From assembly GCF_033042135.1 (NCBI RefSeq), contig NZ_WBXM01000003.1, positions 186,001 to 250,000 on the forward strand: a DNA stretch of 64,000 nt, read 5' to 3'. Below the pieces are notes generated by a model, which saw only the letters and a program-made list of their open reading frames with translations, searched no databases and was not told the DNA's origin. Origin of the DNA: Haloechinothrix sp033042135. Its GTDB lineage: Bacteria; Actinomycetota; Actinomycetes; Mycobacteriales; Pseudonocardiaceae. Below, piece after piece: positions 17,683 to 24,551 of this stretch (position 1 is the stretch's first letter; every line of letters starts with the position of its first letter). Both the position numbers and the translations under genes were made by a program.

Positions 17683-17724
17683 CTCAAGGGGCGGGACCGA
17701 TTACCCTTCGGCCCGCCCCTTGAG
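17683..17724 (+). terminator. Hairpin between rpmA and obg
   Basis: CTCAAGGGGCGGG (17683-17695) and its exact complement (17712-17724) form a perfect 13-bp stem with a 16-nt loop and no U-tract. It may end the ribosomal-protein transcript or limit read-through into obg, whose start lies 48 nt downstream. Confidence 0.65.
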
Positions 17725-17771
17725 TCATGCGGTCACCGTGCGGTGTCCGGAATACCCGACAAGGAGAGATC

Positions 17772-19301
17772 ATGGCCCGGTTCGTCGACCGTGCGGTGGT
17801 CCATGTCGTCGCGGGCAACGGGGGCCACGGGTGCGCCTCGATACATCGAGAGAAATTCAAGCCGCTCGGCGGCCCGAACGGCGGTAACGGCGGGCACGGC
17901 GGCGATGTGGTTCTGGTCGTCGACCCAGGTGTGCACACGCTGCTCGACTTCCATTACCGCTCGATGATCCGGGCGGGCAACGGCAAGCAGGGGCAAGGCA
18001 GCCATCGCGCGGGCGCAGCGGGGGAGACCCTCGAACTCCCGGTTCCCGACGGGACGGTGGTGCTCGACGAGGACGGGGAGGTGCTCGCCGACCTGACCGG
18101 CGCCGGGACCCGGTTCGTCGCCGCGCACGGTGGGCGGGGAGGGCTCGGCAACGCGGCGCTGGCCTCCCGCGCGCGTAAGGCCCCCGGTTTCGCCCTGCTC
18201 GGTGAACAGGGCGAGGAGCGCAGGCTGGTGCTCGAGCTGCGCTCGGTGGCCGATGTCGGGCTGATCGGGTTTCCCTCGGCGGGGAAATCCTCGCTGATCT
18301 CGGTTCTCTCCGCCGCGCGGCCCCAGATCGCCGACTACCCTTTCACCACCCTCGTGCCGAACCTGGGTGTGGTGACGGCGGGGGAGACCGCCGACACCGG
18401 TGCGCGCGGCACTGCAACGGTGTTCACGGTGGCGGATGTGCCGGGGTTGATCCCCGGTGCGAGTTCCGGCAAGGGGCTGGGGCTCGATTTCCTGCGGCAT
18501 GTCGAGCGGTGCGCCGTGCTGGTGCATGTAGTGGACTGCGCGACGTTCGAGCCGGGTCGGGATCCCGTGTCGGACGTGGATGCGCTGGAGGCCGAGCTGG
18601 CGCAGTACACGCCGCAACTGGGTGGCGACCTGGCTGGGCGGCCGCGGGTGATCGTGCTGAACAAGATGGACGTGCCGGACGCCGCAGAGCTAGCGGAGCT
18701 GGTCCGCGCCGACTTCGCCGAGCGCGGGCTTCCCGTCTACGAGGTCTCGACGGCGACCAGGCAGGGTTTGCGGGAGTTGAGCTTCGCGCTTGGCGAGCTG
18801 GTGGAGCGGCATCGGGCGGAGCAGCCGCCGCCGGAGCCGAAGCGCGTCACGGTGCGGCCCAAGGCGGTCGACGACGCGGGTTTCAGCGTCGTCGCCGACC
18901 CCGAGGACCCGGAGGGGTTCATCGTGCGCGGCACGAAGCCGGAACGGTGGGTGTCGCAGACGGACTTCGGCAACGACGAGGCGGTCGGGTTCCTCGCCGA
19001 CCGGCTGGCGCGGCTCGGGGTCGAGGAGGAGCTCGCGCGCCAGGGTGCCGAACCCGGCTGCTCGGTGACCATCAGGGACGTGACCTTCGATTGGGAACCC
19101 TCCACACCGGCGAGCACGGCTGCCCGGATGGGCAGGCGCGGCAGCGACACCCGGCTGACTTCGACGGGCCGGACCAGCGCGGCTGAGCGCAAGCACGCCC
19201 GTGACCAGCGCAGGGCCTCCGGCCAGCAGGGTGCCGGGGACGTAGGCGGCGACGGACGTGAGACCGGCGGCGACACGGATACCGCCGGCGAGGGGGCGTG
19301 A
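17772..19301 (+). CDS. obgE: GTPase Obg/CgtA
   Basis: A 509-residue GTPase that binds the 50S subunit and links ribosome assembly to growth and (p)ppGpp. Order: glycine-rich Obg fold (residues 1-158), G domain with GFPSAGKSS (166-174), DVPG and NKMD, a C-terminal OCT domain (about 345-430), and a basic, disordered tail of about 75 residues. The tail is longer than in E. coli but usual in actinobacteria. ATG 17772 follows AAGGAGAG. The stop overlaps the proB start (TGATG). Confidence 0.97.
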   Translation: MARFVDRAVVHVVAGNGGHGCASIHREKFKPLGGPNGGNGGHGGDVVLVVDPGVHTLLDFHYRSMIRAGNGKQGQGSHRAGAAGETLELPVPDGTVVLDEDGEVLADLTGAGTRFVAAHGGRGGLGNAALASRARKAPGFALLGEQGEERRLVLELRSVADVGLIGFPSAGKSSLISVLSAARPQIADYPFTTLVPNLGVVTAGETADTGARGTATVFTVADVPGLIPGASSGKGLGLDFLRHVERCAVLVHVVDCATFEPGRDPVSDVDALEAELAQYTPQLGGDLAGRPRVIVLNKMDVPDAAELAELVRADFAERGLPVYEVSTATRQGLRELSFALGELVERHRAEQPPPEPKRVTVRPKAVDDAGFSVVADPEDPEGFIVRGTKPERWVSQTDFGNDEAVGFLADRLARLGVEEELARQGAEPGCSVTIRDVTFDWEPSTPASTAARMGRRGSDTRLTSTGRTSAAERKHARDQRRASGQQGAGDVGGDGRETGGDTDTAGEGA

Positions 19302-20443
19302 TGACCGCGACAAGGGTCAGGGAGGCGATCGTGGCGGCGCGCCGCCTGGTCGTCAAAGTAGGCTCCTCTGCACTGACCAGCGCGGCGAACGGGCTGGACA
19401 CGTCACGGTTGGATGCGCTGGTCGACGCCGTCGCGACGCGGATCGTCGCAGGCGGTGAGGTGGTGTTGGTTTCCTCGGGTGCCATCGGAGCAGGCATCGC
19501 CCCGCTGTCCCTCGCGGGCAGGCCGGAGGATCTCGCCACGCAACAGGCTGCTGCCAGCGTGGGACAGCTCGCGCTGGCGCACGCCTACGCCGAGTCGTTC
19601 GGTCGGTACCACCTCACGGTGGGGCAGGTGCTGCTGACCTCGGACGACGTGGCGCGCAGGGCGCACTACCGGAACGCGCAGCGCACGTTCTCCCGGCTGC
19701 TGTCACTGGGCGCGGTACCGGTGGTGAACGAGAACGACACGGTGGCCACAGAGGAGATCCGATTCGGTGACAACGACCGGCTCGCCGCCCTGGTGGCTCA
19801 CCTCGTCGGGGCGGAGGCGCTGGTGTTGCTGTCCGATGTCGACGCCCTCTATGACGGTGATCCGCGCAGCGGTGCCACGCGCGCGATCCGGGAGGTCGGA
19901 AACGCTTCCGACCTGGACGGGTTGCAGATCGGCCGGTCCAGCTCGGGGTTGGGTACCGGGGGCATGGTGTCCAAGCTCGCCGCGGCGCGTACCGCGGCCG
20001 CGGCGGGAATCCCGGTACTGCTCGCGGGCGCGGACGACACCGGGCGTGCGCTGGACCGGGCCGATGTGGGCACGGTCTTCCACGCGGCACCGAGCCGCCT
20101 GTCGGCTCGCCGTTTCTGGCTCGGCTACGCGGCAGGGGTCGCAGGCAGGCTGCATCTCGACGACGGCGCGGTGACAGCCGTGGTGCACCAACGCCGTTCC
20201 TTGCTGGCAGCCGGGCTGACCGGCGTCGACGGTGACTTCCTCGCCGGTGACGTGGTGGAGCTGGTTGATCCGGAACAGACGGTGGTGGCGCGCGGCGTCG
20301 TCGCGTTCGACGCGGGCGAGCTGCCCGCCATGCTTGGCCGGACCAGCTCCGAGCTCCCGGCCAACCAGCGCCGCGAGGTGGTCCATGCCGATGACCTCGT
20401 GCCGATCGGTGAGGGCCACGCTGCGCGTGGTCGGTCGGCGTGA
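19301..20443 (+). CDS. proB: Glutamate 5-kinase
   Basis: A 380-residue enzyme for the first step of proline synthesis, phosphorylating glutamate. An amino-acid kinase domain (VVKVGSSAL, SSGAIGAG, NENDTV, FGDNDRLAA, LLSDVDALY) is followed by a C-terminal PUA domain from about residue 280. Proline feedback inhibition is usual for the family. The ATG overlaps the obg stop. proA does not follow; nadD comes next after 269 nt, so the proB-proA link seen in many bacteria is broken within this window. Confidence 0.96.
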   Translation: MTATRVREAIVAARRLVVKVGSSALTSAANGLDTSRLDALVDAVATRIVAGGEVVLVSSGAIGAGIAPLSLAGRPEDLATQQAAASVGQLALAHAYAESFGRYHLTVGQVLLTSDDVARRAHYRNAQRTFSRLLSLGAVPVVNENDTVATEEIRFGDNDRLAALVAHLVGAEALVLLSDVDALYDGDPRSGATRAIREVGNASDLDGLQIGRSSSGLGTGGMVSKLAAARTAAAAGIPVLLAGADDTGRALDRADVGTVFHAAPSRLSARRFWLGYAAGVAGRLHLDDGAVTAVVHQRRSLLAAGLTGVDGDFLAGDVVELVDPEQTVVARGVVAFDAGELPAMLGRTSSELPANQRREVVHADDLVPIGEGHAARGRSA

Positions 20444-20461
20444 GTAGGCGTATCCGTATAA

Positions 20462-20479
20462 TTGTGATCTAGGTCACAA
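20462..20479. promoter_or_regulatory. CRP/GlxR-type operator
   Basis: TTGTGATCTAGGTCACAA matches the TGTGA-N6-TCACA consensus of CRP-family regulators (E. coli CRP, mycobacterial Crp, corynebacterial GlxR) exactly, with one more matching base on each side. It lies in an AT-rich patch unlike its surroundings. A consensus TATAAT at 20457-20462 touches its left edge, so a bound protein could block that promoter. The nearest downstream gene is nadD, 234 nt away. Confidence 0.7.
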
Positions 20480-20698
20480 ATTTAATGGCTCTGGTGGCAG
20501 TGCCGTCATGGGGATCGGGTCGGCGCGTCTCCCGGTCGCACCGGCTCGAGCGGGGGCGAGAGCGGCGCCCGGTGCCCGTCGCCGGTCATGTGTCGGTGGG
20601 CGGGTGTCGGCGTGGGCAGGACGCGGGAGCGGGCTCCGAACGGGGAGTCGCCGGAGCTCGCTCCCGCACCGCCCGCGGACTGTCGGGACAGCGACACG

Positions 20699-20704
20699 TA
20701 AGCT
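20699..20704 (+). promoter_or_regulatory. Candidate -10 box for nadD
   Basis: TAAGCT ends 8 nt before the nadD ATG and implies a near-leaderless mRNA. GGAG in that gap could also act as a ribosome site on longer transcripts. Confidence 0.4.
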
Positions 20705-20712
20705 CCGGAGTT

Positions 20713-21306
20713 ATGCCACAGCGGCGCCGTATCGGAATCATGGGTGGCACGTTCGACCCCATCCACCACGGCCATCTCGTCGCGGCCAGCGAGGTTCAGG
20801 CACGTTTCGAGCTGGACGAAGTCGTCTTCGTGCCCACCGGACAGCCATGGCAGAAGACGGGCACCTTGGTCAGCGAGGCCGAAGACCGCTACCTCATGAC
20901 GGTGATCGCCACGGCGTCGAACCCGGTGTTCTCGGTGAGCAGGGCGGACATCGAGCGGGGTGGGCAGACCTACACAGTTGACACGCTGCGCGACATGCGC
21001 ACGCTGTACCCGGATGCCGAATTGCTGTTCATCACCGGGGCCGACGCCCTTGAGCAGATCCTGACCTGGCGCGATCCCGACGAGCTTTTCGAGCTGGCGC
21101 ACTTCATCGGTGTCACCCGCCCGGGATACGACCTCGACGACCATCACCTACCGGAAGGCAAGGTGAGCCTCGTCGAGGTCACCGCCATGGCGATCTCCTC
21201 GACGTCGTGCCGCGAGCGAGTGTCGCGGGCCGAACCGGTGTGGTATCTCGTACCGGACGGTGTGGTGCGCTACATCCAGAAACGCGGCCTCTACCGCGCG
21301 GGTTGA
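20713..21306 (+). CDS. nadD: Nicotinate-nucleotide adenylyltransferase
   Basis: A 197-residue enzyme that joins nicotinate mononucleotide and ATP in NAD synthesis. The nucleotidyl-transferase motif GGTFDPIHHGHL (His18, His21) and the late ISST motif (ISSTSCRER) are present. The frame is open upstream to 20485, but that part is Arg/Gly-rich, resembles no NadD, and ATG 20713 has both a close -10 box and GGAG. The order nadD-rsfS-gpgP matches M. tuberculosis Rv2421c-Rv2419c. Confidence 0.95.
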   Translation: MPQRRRIGIMGGTFDPIHHGHLVAASEVQARFELDEVVFVPTGQPWQKTGTLVSEAEDRYLMTVIATASNPVFSVSRADIERGGQTYTVDTLRDMRTLYPDAELLFITGADALEQILTWRDPDELFELAHFIGVTRPGYDLDDHHLPEGKVSLVEVTAMAISSTSCRERVSRAEPVWYLVPDGVVRYIQKRGLYRAG

Positions 21307-21360
21307 TCCGGCGGCGGCACGCGGTCCCGCAGGTGGTACGCGCAACAGTGCCGCTACCGG

Positions 21361-21366
21361 TAGGCT
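21361..21366 (+). promoter_or_regulatory. Candidate -10 box for rsfS-gpgP
   Basis: TAGGCT 76 nt upstream of rsfS; a start near 21373 is expected. No convincing -35 box. Confidence 0.35.
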
Positions 21367-21442
21367 CGGTGCACGGACGAATGCTGGCCAGCAGCGTCGG
21401 TCGGGACCGTGGGAACCACACGAGGAAGGTAAAGGAGCGAGA

Positions 21443-21829
21443 GTGGCAGCGACGTCGGAAGCGCAGCGGATAGCCGAGACGGCCGCACACGCGGCCGCGG
21501 ACAGGAAGGCCTCCGACATCGTGGCACTCGACGTATCCGAGCAGCTCGTGATCACGGACGTGTTCCTGATCGCCTCCGCCCCGAACGAGCGTCAGGTCGG
21601 TGCGATCGTGGACAACATCGAGGAGAAGCTGCGGGAGACCGGGCACAAGCCCGCACGCCGGGAAGGCGCTCGAGAAGGTCGTTGGGTGCTGCTGGACTAC
21701 GTGGACGTGGTGATTCACGTCCAGCACGACGAGGAGCGCTCCTTCTACGCGCTGGAGCGGCTGTGGAAGGACTGCCCGCAGCTGGAGATCCAGGGTCTGG
21801 TGGCGGACGCGGCCGGCGAGGGGTCGTGA
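21443..21829 (+). CDS. rsfS: Ribosome silencing factor RsfS
   Basis: A 128-residue protein of the RsfS/DUF143 family, which binds L14 and keeps 50S and 30S subunits apart when nutrients are scarce. Family motifs are DVSEQLVITDVFLIASAPN, a central GHKPARREG and WVLLDYVDVVIHVQ. The GTG start at 21443 follows AAAGGAGCGAGA. The 3' end overlaps gpgP by 4 nt. Confidence 0.95.
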   Translation: MAATSEAQRIAETAAHAAADRKASDIVALDVSEQLVITDVFLIASAPNERQVGAIVDNIEEKLRETGHKPARREGAREGRWVLLDYVDVVIHVQHDEERSFYALERLWKDCPQLEIQGLVADAAGEGS

Positions 21830-22482
21830 GCGCGCCGCCCGGGCGCGGGACCGCGACACCCGGCGAACCGCCCGGGCTCGCGCGGCTGGTGCTGTGGCGG
21901 CACGGCGAGACCGAGTACAACGCCGTCGGGCGCATGCAGGGGCACATCGATGCCGCCCTGACCACGGTCGGGTGGGATCAGGCGAGGTTCGTCGTACCGC
22001 GGCTGTCGCGCTTCGCCCCCGACCTGGTCGTCGCATCCGATCTGCGCAGGGCAGGTGACACCGCCACGGTGTTCACCGAGGCCATGGGTGTGCCGTTGCG
22101 GGTGGACAAGCGGCTCAGGGAGACCCACCTGGGGCAGTGGCAGGGGCTGACCGCCGCCGAGGTGGACGCTCGGTGGCCGGGGGAGCGGCTGCGCTGGCGA
22201 GCCGACGCGTCGTGGGCGCCGCCGGGCGGGGAGTCCCGTGTCGACGTCGCCGATCGGGCGCACGGCGTAGTCACCGAGCTGGAGCAAGCCGGGGATTACG
22301 AGAGCGGCACGGTGATGCTGGTGGCGCACGGCGGCCTGATCGTGGCGCTCACCGCACGCCTGCTGGGGTTGCCGCTGGAGTTGTGGCCCCGGCTCGCCGG
22401 GATCGGCAACTGCCACTGGGTCGAGCTCGCCGCCGACCCCGGCGGATGGCGGCTGCTCGCCTACAACGCCGGGCCCGAATGA
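21826..22482 (+). CDS. gpgP: Histidine phosphatase, GpgP-like
   Basis: A 218-residue member of the phosphoglycerate mutase-like superfamily. The phosphohistidine motif is LWRHGETEYN, the second arginine lies in VASDLRRAGDTA, and the later histidine is in LVAHGGLIVAL. In M. tuberculosis the gene after rsfS (Rv2419c) is glucosyl-3-phosphoglycerate phosphatase, which makes glucosylglycerate for methylglucose lipopolysaccharide. Position and the MQGHIDAAL segment favour that role, but the superfamily is hard to separate by eye. GTG overlaps the rsfS stop. Confidence 0.8.
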   Translation: MSAPPGRGTATPGEPPGLARLVLWRHGETEYNAVGRMQGHIDAALTTVGWDQARFVVPRLSRFAPDLVVASDLRRAGDTATVFTEAMGVPLRVDKRLRETHLGQWQGLTAAEVDARWPGERLRWRADASWAPPGGESRVDVADRAHGVVTELEQAGDYESGTVMLVAHGGLIVALTARLLGLPLELWPRLAGIGNCHWVELAADPGGWRLLAYNAGPE

Positions 22483-22565
22483 CGCGCACACGATCGCGGT
22501 GACGGTGCGGGGACGGCCCGATCACCGCGCGTGCGGCCCCGTGTCGGGGCCGGTGCCACCCCTAC

Positions 22566-22571
22566 TACGCT
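22566..22571 (+). promoter_or_regulatory. Leaderless-type -10 box for degV
   Basis: TACGCT ends 6 nt before the GTG start of the DegV gene; no ribosome site is visible in between, so a leaderless transcript is likely. Confidence 0.45.
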
Positions 22572-22577
22572 CGTGAC

Positions 22578-23432
22578 GTGCCGGTCGCTGTTGTCACCGA
22601 TTCCACCGCGTACCTCCCGGAGAGGGCCGCCGCGAACCACGGTATCGCCGTGGTGCCGCTGTACGTGCTCATCGACGATGAGGCCGGTCTCGACGGGTTG
22701 GACGTCGACGCCGCCGCTCTCACCGCCGCGCTGACCAGACGGCGAACCGTCACGACGTCCATGCCCACCCCCGACGAGCTCGCCCACGCGTACCGGACCG
22801 CGCTCGACGGCGGTGCCGACGCGGTGGTGTCGTTGCATATCTCCAGCGAGCTGTCGGGCACGTGGGGTGCCGCAGTCCGGGCAGCCGACCAGGTCGATCC
22901 GGCCAGGGTGCGGGTGGTCGACTCGCGAACCACCGCCATGGGACTGGGCTTCGCCGCGATCGCCGCGGCCGAGGCCTCGCGTGACGGCGCCTCCCCAGCC
23001 GAGGTGGAGGACGTGGCTGTGGCGACGGCGGCCCGGTCACGCACCATGTTCGTCGTCGAAACGCTCGAATACCTGCGGCGTGGCGGGCGAATCGGGTCGG
23101 CGGCGGCGTTCTTCGGTACCGCGCTGGCGGTGAAGCCGCTACTGCACATCGACGACGGCGCGATCCTGCCGCTCGAGAAGGTGCGCACCATGGGCCGGGC
23201 GCGGTCCCGCCTGGTCGATCTCGCGGTGCGGGAAGCGGGTGAGGACGAGGTGGAGCTGGCGGTGCACCATCTGGGACGGCCGGAGCGCGCCGAGGAATTG
23301 GCTGCCGAGCTGGAGAAGCGGCTGCCGTTGTTGCGGGGTTGCGTGGTCACCGAGATCGGTGCCGTGATCGGCGCCCACACCGGCCCCGGCGTACTCGGCG
23401 TGGTGGTGCAGCACCCGGGCGGGAGCGGCTGA
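22578..23432 (+). CDS. DegV family fatty-acid-binding protein
   Basis: A 284-residue DegV protein. The fold is marked by VTDSTAYLP at the start, VTTSMPTPDEL, HISSELSGTWGAA and ETLEYLRRGGRIG. DegV proteins bind a single fatty acid between two domains; in Firmicutes relatives (FakB) they present it to a kinase for phosphorylation. No FakA-like kinase lies nearby, so the partner is unknown. The leaderless-type promoter supports GTG 22578. Confidence 0.9.
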   Translation: MPVAVVTDSTAYLPERAAANHGIAVVPLYVLIDDEAGLDGLDVDAAALTAALTRRRTVTTSMPTPDELAHAYRTALDGGADAVVSLHISSELSGTWGAAVRAADQVDPARVRVVDSRTTAMGLGFAAIAAAEASRDGASPAEVEDVAVATAARSRTMFVVETLEYLRRGGRIGSAAAFFGTALAVKPLLHIDDGAILPLEKVRTMGRARSRLVDLAVREAGEDEVELAVHHLGRPERAEELAAELEKRLPLLRGCVVTEIGAVIGAHTGPGVLGVVVQHPGGSG

Positions 23433-23456
23433 GCGGGAGCACTGCCCTCCCGAGTC

Positions 23457-23490
23457 GCGAGTTGTCCACCGCCGCGAGCTGTCCACATCC
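23457..23490. repeat. Tandem 17-bp repeat with DnaA-box-like cores
   Basis: Two adjacent 17-bp copies (23457-23473 and 23474-23490) agree at 14 positions. Their cores, TTGTCCACC and CTGTCCACA, are each one base from the actinobacterial DnaA box TTGTCCACA. They sit 50-84 nt before comEA. Confidence 0.6.
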
Positions 23491-23527
23491 GACAAGCGAG
23501 CCCGTACCGTGCCACCGCGGAGCCGCC

Positions 23528-23533
23528 TAGCGT
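23528..23533 (+). promoter_or_regulatory. Leaderless-type -10 box for comEA
   Basis: TAGCGT ends 7 nt before the comEA GTG. No ribosome site lies between them. Confidence 0.45.
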
Positions 23534-23540
23534 CGCGGCT

Positions 23541-24551
23541 GTGACACAGCGAACGAGTGACGGCAGCGGACAACGACAGGACCCGGCTGTCGAGCGGCTG
23601 GCGGCGCTGGTCGCGCGGGCACGTGACGGCGACCTCGCATCGTCAGGCTCCGACGGCGTCCACGCGGCGGCACTGCGGGGCGCGTTCCGGCGCAGGCTCG
23701 ACCGGCTCCGCGAGCGGTGGGTGCCGCGTGCCGCCGCACCGGGAGCGCACCGCGCGGGCACGTCGGGTAGGGACCACCGGAACCCGGACGGTGAGCGTGA
23801 CGGGGGTGACGGCGGTGACACCGACGCCGTTCCCGGCGCACTCGATCCGCCCGGTCCGGCAGGTCGCACCCGCCTGCTGGTGGTACTGGCCACCGCGGTG
23901 ACGGTGGTGGGGGTGCTGGGTGGCACGGCGTGGGTGTTGAGCGATCGCGCCGGGCACGACCCGGTGGCGGAGCGGCCGGATGCGGGGTGGGAGGCGACGC
24001 AGGCGGACGAGCCACCCGCCACGACCGGGCGTGGTTCGGAAACCTCCCCGGCAGGCAGCGGTGGGGAGGTCGCCGCTGGTGCGGCAGGATCCGCCGACCC
24101 CGGCAGGGACACGGACGAGCTGGTGGTCAGCGTGGTCGGTGAGGTCGACAACCCCGGCCTGGTCACGGTGCCGCCCGGTGCGCGCGTCGCTGAGGCCATC
24201 GAAGCGGCTGGCGGGCCCACGTCAGGGGACGACCTGCTGGAGGTGAACCTGGCGCGGCGGTTGTCCGACGGCGAACAGATCCATGTTGGCGTCCCGGCAC
24301 CGCCGCACGGGCACCAGCAGGGACCGCCCGGCGCGCGACCGGACGATGCAGCCCGCGCGCCGGTGGATCTCAATCACGCGGGCCAGGACCAGCTGGAGGA
24401 CCTGCCCGGGGTCGGTGAGGTCACGGCCGGGCGCATCCTGGAATGGCGCGAGCGGCACGGCCCTTTCACCGCGGTCGAGCAGCTCCGCGAGGTCAGCGGG
24501 ATCGGGGAGCGCACACTGGAAAGCCTGCGCGAGCGGGTCACCGTGGGATGA
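23541..24551 (+). CDS. comEA: ComEA family DNA-binding membrane protein
   Basis: A 336-residue protein: a cytoplasmic, Arg-rich N-terminus of about 110 residues, one membrane span (LLVVLATAVTVVGVLGGTAWVL), a low-complexity spacer, an SLBB domain (VVSVVGEVDNPGLVTVPPG) and a C-terminal double helix-hairpin-helix (DLNHAGQDQLEDLPGVG, then EVSGIGERTL). In competent bacteria ComEA binds incoming double-stranded DNA outside the membrane and hands it to ComEC. Natural uptake is not established for most actinomycetes, so the role here is inferred. The stop overlaps comEC. Confidence 0.92.
   Translation: MTQRTSDGSGQRQDPAVERLAALVARARDGDLASSGSDGVHAAALRGAFRRRLDRLRERWVPRAAAPGAHRAGTSGRDHRNPDGERDGGDGGDTDAVPGALDPPGPAGRTRLLVVLATAVTVVGVLGGTAWVLSDRAGHDPVAERPDAGWEATQADEPPATTGRGSETSPAGSGGEVAAGAAGSADPGRDTDELVVSVVGEVDNPGLVTVPPGARVAEAIEAAGGPTSGDDLLEVNLARRLSDGEQIHVGVPAPPHGHQQGPPGARPDDAARAPVDLNHAGQDQLEDLPGVGEVTAGRILEWRERHGPFTAVEQLREVSGIGERTLESLRERVTVG

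Noticed and set aside
20485..20712. In-frame 76-codon extension upstream of nadD
   Set aside because: Arg/Gly-rich sequence unlike NadD; the start at 20713 has a -10 box and GGAG. It begins inside the downstream edge of the CRP-type region.
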